This document shows positions 31,378 through 35,658 of a DNA stretch of 35,658 nt, piece after piece. Under the pieces are notes generated by a model, which was not told the origin of the DNA, did no database searches, and saw only the letters and a list, made by a program, of their open reading frames with translations. A program made the position numbers and the translations under genes. Source of the stretch: Paracoccaceae bacterium. GTDB lineage: Bacteria; Pseudomonadota; Alphaproteobacteria; Rhodobacterales; Rhodobacteraceae. Where the stretch lies: positions 1-35,658 of the forward strand of contig WOZM01000036.1 in NCBI GenBank assembly GCA_011620265.1, written 5' to 3'. Numbering within the stretch: position 1 is the first letter of the stretch; the number at the start of each line of letters is the position of its first letter.

Positions 31378-31477
31378 GCGTCCGGGAAGCCGGCCGCCCC
31401 ACGAAACCGGCGCCGGACTGCCGCCCGCGCCGGACCGCATTGCCCCCGCCCGCGCCGGAGGCTAGCGTCGCGCCATC

Positions 31478-32380
31478 ATGCAGAGCCTGACGGACGCCTA
31501 TGCCCCACACGACGCCTACATCGCTCCCGCCCGGCGGCGGTGCGAGGTGTGGCGGCTGTTTCCCGGCATCGCGATCATCCTCGCCGCCTATCTCGGCCCG
31601 TTCGTCCTTCTCGGCATCTACCTCACGGACACCTATGGCCGGCTGATCACCGAGGCGCTGATGCAGCGCATGGCGCGGGGCGACACGCCGGGCGGCATGC
31701 TGATGCTGCTCTGGACCTTTCTCGGCCTCGCCCTCGGCCAGATGGTCGCGGCGCGGCTGCTGCACGGGCGGGCGGCGGGCACGCTGATCGGCCCGTCGCT
31801 GCGCCGGGCGGGCGCGGATTTCTTCCGCGTGCTGGGTCCGGTCCTCGCGCTCAACGCCGTGCTCCTGCCCTTCGCGACCGGCTCCGATGCCGCGCATCCC
31901 GGGCTCGGCATCGGCGCCTTCCTGACCTACCTGCCCTTCGCGCTGCCCGGTATCCTGATCCAGACCGGGGCGGAAGAGCTGGTCTTTCGCGGCTACCTGC
32001 AACAGCAACTCGCCGCCCGCTTCCAAAGCCCGCTGATCTGGATCGGCCTGCCCGCGGCGCTCTTCGCCTTCGGGCACTACATGCCGGACGATTTCGGCGC
32101 CAGCGCCTGGGGGGTGGCGCTCTGGGCGGCGATGTTCGGCGTCCTCGCCGCCGACCTCACGGCGCGGACCGGCAATCTCGGCGCGGCCCTCGGTTTCCAC
32201 TTCGCGAACAATGTCGCCGCCCTCCTTTTCGTCGGGATCGAGAACAACCTCGACGGGCTGGCGCTCTGGACGTTGTCGGTCGATCTCGCCGATCCGGGCA
32301 CGGTGTTCCCCGCCCTCGCGGTCGATTTCGCGGCGATGATCACCTCCTGGCTTCTCGCCCGCCTCGTCCTGCGGGTCTGA
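31478..32380 (+). CDS. CPBP-family intramembrane glutamic/metallo endopeptidase
   Basis: A 300-residue multi-pass membrane protein with about seven to eight helices. The Abi/CAAX family motifs are intact: Glu166-Glu167 with Arg171 (EELVFRGYL), His200 in LFAFGHYM and His241 in GFHFANN. Family members cleave prenylated or other membrane peptides or act in bacteriocin immunity; the substrate here is unknown. There is no cleavable signal peptide; the first 25 residues are cytoplasmic and contain several Arg. ATG 31478 is preceded only weakly by a purine-rich site. It is divergent from ilvD and lies 79 bases ahead of accD. Confidence 0.87.
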   Translation: MQSLTDAYAPHDAYIAPARRRCEVWRLFPGIAIILAAYLGPFVLLGIYLTDTYGRLITEALMQRMARGDTPGGMLMLLWTFLGLALGQMVAARLLHGRAAGTLIGPSLRRAGADFFRVLGPVLALNAVLLPFATGSDAAHPGLGIGAFLTYLPFALPGILIQTGAEELVFRGYLQQQLAARFQSPLIWIGLPAALFAFGHYMPDDFGASAWGVALWAAMFGVLAADLTARTGNLGAALGFHFANNVAALLFVGIENNLDGLALWTLSVDLADPGTVFPALAVDFAAMITSWLLARLVLRV

Positions 32381-32409
32381 TTGCATTTCGCGCCGCCCCG
32401 GCTTATCTG
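32381..32409 (+). promoter_or_regulatory. Candidate sigma-70 promoter of accD
   Basis: TTGCAT (32381-32386) and TATCTG (32404-32409, or TTATCT one base earlier) are 16-17 bases apart, about 50 bases before the accD start. It lies immediately after the stop codon of the protease gene, suggesting independent expression of accD-folC. Confidence 0.38.
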
Positions 32410-32459
32410 GAAGGCCAGACCGGCGGCCCTCACCGCCCTGAGGCAAGGTTCAAGAGACG

Positions 32460-33392
32460 ATGAACTGGATCACCAACTACGTCCGGCCGACGATCAACTC
32501 GCTCTTCTCCCGGCGCGAGGTGCCCGAGAACCTCTGGTCGAAATGCCCCGAATGCGGGACGATGCTCTTCCACCGCGAGCTTGCCGACAATCTCAACGTC
32601 TGCACCAATTGCGACCACCACCTCGCGATCAGTCCGCGCGACCGGTTCGCGGCACTCTTCGACGGCGGCGTCTTCACCGACGTGAAAGTGCCGGAGCCGA
32701 TCGCCGACCCGCTGCATTTCCGTGACCAGAAGAAATATCCCGACCGGCTCAAGGCCGCGCAGAAGGCCACCGGAGAGAAGGAGGCGATGCTCGTCGCCGA
32801 GGGCGAGATCGGCCGCACCCCCATCGTCGCCGCGGCACAGGACTTCGCCTTCATGGGCGGGTCGATGTCGATGTATGTCGGCAACGCGATCATCGCCGGG
32901 GCCGAACGCGCGGTGAAGCTGAAACGGCCCTTCGTCTTGTTCTCCGCCGCCGGCGGCGCCCGCATGCAGGAAGGCATCCTCGGCCTCATGCAGATGCCGC
33001 GCACCACGATCGCGGTCGAGATGCTGAAGGAGGCGAGGCTTCCCTACGTCGTCGTCCTCACCCATCCGACAACGGGCGGCGTCACCGCCTCCTACGCGAT
33101 GCTCGGCGACGTGCAGATCGCCGAACCGAACGCGCTCATCGGTTTCGCCGGCGCAAGGGTGATCGAACAGACGATCCGCGAAAAGCTGCCCGAAGGCTTC
33201 CAGCGCTCGGAATACCTCCTCGACCACGGCATGCTCGACCGCGTCACCCACCGCAAGAAGCTGAAGGAGGAGCTGACGACGATCCTGCGCATGCTCACCC
33301 GCCAGCCGCCGGCGGTGAAGGGCGACCTGCCGAAACCCGAGGCCAGGGCGGAGCCAGCCAAGGCGGAGCCAGCCAAGGCCGAGACCAGATAG
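32460..33392 (+). CDS. accD: Acetyl-CoA carboxylase carboxyltransferase subunit beta
   Basis: A 310-residue AccD, which with AccA transfers the carboxyl group from biotin to acetyl-CoA to make malonyl-CoA. The N-terminal zinc ribbon has Cys29, Cys32, Cys48 and Cys51 (KCPECG and CTNCDHH). The crotonase-like core follows, with [33 protein letters not shown] and [16 protein letters not shown]. The C-terminus is a short low-complexity Glu/Pro/Ala/Lys tail encoded by a perfect 15-base tandem duplication. ATG 32460 follows CAAGAGACG. Folylpolyglutamate synthase comes next, a common accD-folC arrangement, here with a 93-base spacer holding a motif copy and a hairpin. Confidence 0.95.
   Translation: MNWITNYVRPTINSLFSRREVPENLWSKCPECGTMLFHRELADNLNVCTNCDHHLAISPRDRFAALFDGGVFTDVKVPEPIADPLHFRDQKKYPDRLKAAQKATGEKEAMLVAEGEIGRTPIVAAAQDFAFMGGSMSMYVGNAIIAGAERAVKLKRPFVLFSAAGGARMQEGILGLMQMPRTTIAVEMLKEARLPYVVVLTHPTTGGVTASYAMLGDVQIAEPNALIGFAGARVIEQTIREKLPEGFQRSEYLLDHGMLDRVTHRKKLKEELTTILRMLTRQPPAVKGDLPKPEARAEPAKAEPAKAETR
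33348..33377 (+). repeat. Perfect 15-base tandem duplication in the accD tail
   Basis: GCGGAGCCAGCCAAG occurs twice in a row, encoding repeated Ala-Glu-Pro-Ala-Lys. Multiples of three keep the frame, so slippage would lengthen or shorten the tail without breaking the gene. Confidence 0.85.
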
Positions 33393-33394
33393 AC

Positions 33395-33425
33395 CCTTCA
33401 TCTTGCCCGAAATATCCTCGGGGGG
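33395..33425 (+). repeat. Copy 6 of the intergenic motif
   Basis: CCTTCATCTTGCCCGAAATAT followed by CCTCGGGGG, starting 3 bases after the accD stop. This is the most complete copy in the window. Confidence 0.65.
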
Positions 33426-33428
33426 CGC

Positions 33429-33451
33429 CCGGGGGGCAGACAGCCCCCCGG
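33429..33451 (+). terminator. Hairpin between accD and folC
   Basis: CCGGGGGGC (33429-33437) pairs perfectly with GCCCCCCGG (33443-33451) around AGACA, directly after a motif copy. It may reduce read-through into folC or protect the accD message end. Confidence 0.5.
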
Positions 33452-33485
33452 ACCCCATGCCCGAGACCAGCGCCACGAGGCCACG

Positions 33486-34757
33486 ATGTCCGACGGTTCC
33501 GACCTGATCCTCGCCCGGATGATGGCGCTGCACCCGAAGATCATCGACCTGACGCTCGACCGGGTCTGGCGGCTCCTCGGCGCGCTCGGTCATCCCGAAC
33601 GCGACCTGCCGCCGGTGATCCACATCGCCGGCACCAACGGCAAGGGCTCGACCCAGGCGATGATCCGCGCCGGGCTCGAAGCGATGGGGGACAAGGTCCA
33701 CGCCTATACCTCGCCGCATCTCGCCCGCTTCCACGAACGCATCCGGCTCGCCGGAGAGCTGATTTCCGAATCGCACCTCACCCGGATTCTCGAGGAATGC
33801 GAGGCCGCGAACGGCGGCATCCCGATCACCTATTTCGAGATCACAACCTGCGCGGCCCTCCTCGCCTTCGCCCGCACCAGGGCGGACTGGACGCTGCTCG
33901 AAGTCGGCCTCGGCGGCCGGCTCGACGCGACGAACGTCGTCGCGACGCCGCGCCTCACGGTCATCACCCCGGTCTCCATCGACCACCAGCACTATCTCGG
34001 CGAGACGCTGGCCGAGATCGCCGGCGAGAAGGCCGGCATCCTCAAGCGCGGCGTGCCCTGCGTGGTCGGCCCGCAGGAAGACGCCGCGCTCGAGGTGATC
34101 GAGGCGAAGGCGGCAAGACTCGGCGCGCCGCTCCTTGTCCACGGCCAGCACTGGCACGCCTTCGAGGAGCGCGGGCGGCTGATCTTCCAGGACGAAACCG
34201 GCCTTCTCGACCTGCCGCTGCCGAACCTGCCCGGACCCCACCAGATCGACAATGCCGGCGCAGCCCTCGCGGCACTCCGCCACCTCGACGCGCCCGAAGC
34301 CGCCTGCGAGGCAGCGGTGACGAAGGCCTACTGGCCCGCACGGATGCAGCGCCTCGCGCACGGCCCCCTCGTCGAGGCGGCCGGCGCCTGCGAACTCTGG
34401 CTCGACGGCGGCCACAACCCGGCGGGCGGGCAGGCCATCGCCGCCACCCTCGCGCGGATGCCGGCAAAGCCCACCCATCTCATCCTCGGCATGCTCAACA
34501 CCAAGGACATCGCCGGATACCTGCGCCCGGTCGCGGCTGAGGCGAAAACCCTCACCGCCGTCTCGATCCCCGGCGAGACGAACACGCTCAGCGCCGAGGA
34601 CACTCAGGCCGCCGCCGCGAAAGCCGGCATCGCCGCCGGCACCGCCGGGAGTGTCCTCGCCGCCGTCCGCGCCATTGCCGCGAAGGATCCCGGCGCCCGG
34701 ATCCTGATCTGCGGCTCGCTCTACCTCGCCGGCGGCGTCCTGAAGGAAAACGGATGA
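33486..34757 (+). CDS. folC: Bifunctional dihydrofolate synthase / folylpolyglutamate synthase
   Basis: A 423-residue Mur-ligase-superfamily enzyme that adds glutamate to dihydropteroate and to folates. The ATP loop is GTNGKGST (49-56). It is followed by YTSPHLARFHERIRL, the family pterin/folate region, then FEITTCAALLAF, EVGLGGRLDATNVV and TPVSIDHQHYLGETLAEIAGEKAGI in standard order. The C-terminal domain contains WLDGGHNPAGGQA and a final GSLYLAGGVL. Length is standard. ATG 33486 starts MSDGSDLILARMMALHPK, the usual N-terminus in this group. It stops 8 bases before another copy region of the intergenic motif. Confidence 0.94.
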   Translation: MSDGSDLILARMMALHPKIIDLTLDRVWRLLGALGHPERDLPPVIHIAGTNGKGSTQAMIRAGLEAMGDKVHAYTSPHLARFHERIRLAGELISESHLTRILEECEAANGGIPITYFEITTCAALLAFARTRADWTLLEVGLGGRLDATNVVATPRLTVITPVSIDHQHYLGETLAEIAGEKAGILKRGVPCVVGPQEDAALEVIEAKAARLGAPLLVHGQHWHAFEERGRLIFQDETGLLDLPLPNLPGPHQIDNAGAALAALRHLDAPEAACEAAVTKAYWPARMQRLAHGPLVEAAGACELWLDGGHNPAGGQAIAATLARMPAKPTHLILGMLNTKDIAGYLRPVAAEAKTLTAVSIPGETNTLSAEDTQAAAAKAGIAAGTAGSVLAAVRAIAAKDPGARILICGSLYLAGGVLKENG

Positions 34758-34759
34758 CG

Positions 34760-34797
34760 CCCTTTCACTGTGGGCCAAATACCTCCGCCGGAGGCAC
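34760..34797 (+). repeat. Copy 7 of the intergenic motif
   Basis: CCCTTTCACTGTGGGCCAAAT followed by ACCTCCGCCGGAGGCA. It starts about 3 bases after the folC stop and keeps the GCCGGAGGC tail shared with copies 2 and 3. Confidence 0.55.
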
Positions 34798-34899
34798 CCC
34801 CCCGCTCCGCGCGCACGCGGGCCTGAGCGGCGCGCGCCCTTCCCCCGCGCCGGAACCGGGCGTAGACCTGCGCCACGGACCACCAGCAGGACGCAGGAC

Positions 34900-35658
34900 A
34901 TGACCCTCGAATTCGCCCTCGACACGTTCGGCGACGTGACCTTCGGCCCCGACGGCAAGCTGAAACCGCAGGATCAGGTGATTCGCGACGTGGTGGACGA
35001 GGCCGTCCTCGCCGACGCGGTCGGCGTCGACTTCTTCGGCCTCGGCGAACATCACCGCGACGATTTCGCGATCTCGGCGCCCGAGACGGTGCTGGCCGCC
35101 ATCGCCGCGAAGACCGCGCGCATCCGCCTCGGCACCGCCGTCACCGTGCTGTCCTCCGACGATCCGATCCGGGTCTTCCAACGCTTTTCCACGTTGAACG
35201 CCCTCTCTTCGGGCCGCGCCGAGGTGATCCTCGGGCGCGGCTCGTTCACCGAAAGCTTCCCGCTCTTCGGCCTCGACCTCGGCGACTACGAGACGCTCTT
35301 CAACGAAAAGCTCGACCTCTTCACCCGGCTCCTGCGCGCGCCGCGTGTCTCCTGGTCGGGCACGACGCGGCCGCCGCTGAGGAACCAGCCGGTCCATCCG
35401 GCGCTCGGCACACCGCTGAAATGCTGGATCGGCGTCGGCGGCACACCCGAATCGGTGATGCGCGCAGTCCATTACGACCTGCCGATGATGCTCGCCATCA
35501 TCGGCGGCGCGCCGTCGCGGTTCCGCCCCTTCGTCGACCTCTATCATCGTGCCTATGCCGAGGCCGGCCAGGCGCCGCAGCCGATCGGAGTCCATTCCCC
35601 CGGCCATGTCGCCGACACGGACGAAGCGGCGCGCGACGAACTCTGGCCGCACTACAAG
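34900..35658 (+). CDS. LLM-class (luciferase-like) flavin-dependent oxidoreductase, cut by window end
   Basis: An open frame of 253 codons runs from ATG 34900 to the last base without a stop, so the C-terminal quarter or so is missing (family members are about 340 residues). It starts TLEFALDTFGDVTFG and shows the bacterial-luciferase TIM-barrel features: ADAVGVDFFGLGEHHRDDF, AAKTARIRLGTAVTVLSSDDPIR, LSSGRAEVILGRGSFTESF and WIGVGGTPESVMRA. Such enzymes use reduced FMN or F420 to oxidise diverse substrates; none can be named here. AGCAGGACGCAGG lies upstream as a ribosome-binding region. A 142-base spacer with a motif copy and GC hairpins separates it from folC. Confidence 0.88.
   Translation, partial: MTLEFALDTFGDVTFGPDGKLKPQDQVIRDVVDEAVLADAVGVDFFGLGEHHRDDFAISAPETVLAAIAAKTARIRLGTAVTVLSSDDPIRVFQRFSTLNALSSGRAEVILGRGSFTESFPLFGLDLGDYETLFNEKLDLFTRLLRAPRVSWSGTTRPPLRNQPVHPALGTPLKCWIGVGGTPESVMRAVHYDLPMMLAIIGGAPSRFRPFVDLYHRAYAEAGQAPQPIGVHSPGHVADTDEAARDELWPHYK

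Noticed and set aside
31319-32446. Upstream extension of the ilvD frame by 376 codons
   Set aside because: The extension is antisense to the CPBP protease gene and unlike any dehydratase; ATG 31318 has a good ribosome-binding site.
32430-34958. An 842-codon minus-strand open frame opposite accD and folC
   Set aside because: Antisense to two well-supported housekeeping genes and without recognisable domains.
1-35658. CRISPR arrays, insertion sequences, prophage genes, tRNA or rRNA genes
   Set aside because: I looked for regularly spaced repeats, transposase-like proteins and cloverleaf-like spacers and found none; the only dispersed repeat is the intergenic motif.

Overview
The window is high-GC DNA (roughly two thirds G+C by eye) with densely packed genes, many ATGA or TGATG start/stop overlaps and very short spacers. 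Gene content and protein sequences suggest a chromosomal segment of an alphaproteobacterium, most likely Rhodobacterales/Rhodobacteraceae. Pointers are the pair of unknown genes at 27676-28849, the lipoprotein overlapping ilvD, the ridA-GDPD-FemAB-like cluster, and an intergenic motif of the form TTCATCTTG..GAAATATCC. This assignment rests on recognition, not on a search. I see no transposase, phage gene, tRNA, rRNA or CRISPR array, and no gene-free stretch reaches 300 bases.

Layout. 1-2433 (+): a glycine-rich small protein, then a 3-mercaptopyruvate-type sulfurtransferase 9 bases ahead of an aspartate/aromatic aminotransferase; together they could desulfurate cysteine. 2434-2670 is a hairpin-rich convergent spacer. 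2671-6305 (-): two successive PII-ammonium transporter pairs (glnK-amtB twice), with a candidate sigma-54 promoter and NtrC-like palindrome ahead of the downstream pair. 6564-8756 (+): a class A penicillin-binding protein. 8788-10144 (-): mlaA-mlaC, for outer-membrane lipid asymmetry. 10279-13316 (+): a type I secretion ATPase and its HlyD-family adaptor, followed by a GNAT acetyltransferase broken by a stop codon and a frameshift.

13938-17491 (+): RidA, a glycerophosphodiesterase, a FemAB/GNAT-like protein, a glutathione S-transferase and a pterin carbinolamine dehydratase. A peroxiredoxin (-) and a ferredoxin-reductase-type flavoprotein (+) diverge near 18000; the flavoprotein overlaps rsmD and a HAD phosphatase. 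Methionine aminopeptidase (-) faces them across a hairpin. 21462-24418 (+) is a tight run of a molybdopterin-binding protein, a GNAT enzyme, an AhpD-like protein with a probable TTG start, and an OmpA-domain protein.

24458-31318 (-): a LysR regulator, a 2,4-dienoyl-CoA-reductase-type flavoenzyme, two genes of unknown function ending in a run of three hairpins, a lipoprotein and ilvD. 31478-35658 (+): a CPBP membrane protease, accD, folC and a luciferase-like oxidoreductase cut by the window edge.

Most of this is housekeeping or general accessory metabolism. I do not see a clear new defence, mobile or biosynthetic system. The points most worth a second look are the doubled nitrogen-sensing cassette, the sulfurtransferase-aminotransferase pair, the orphan secretion pair beside a decayed gene, the repeated 3'-end motif with its hairpins, and the two-gene unit of unknown function.
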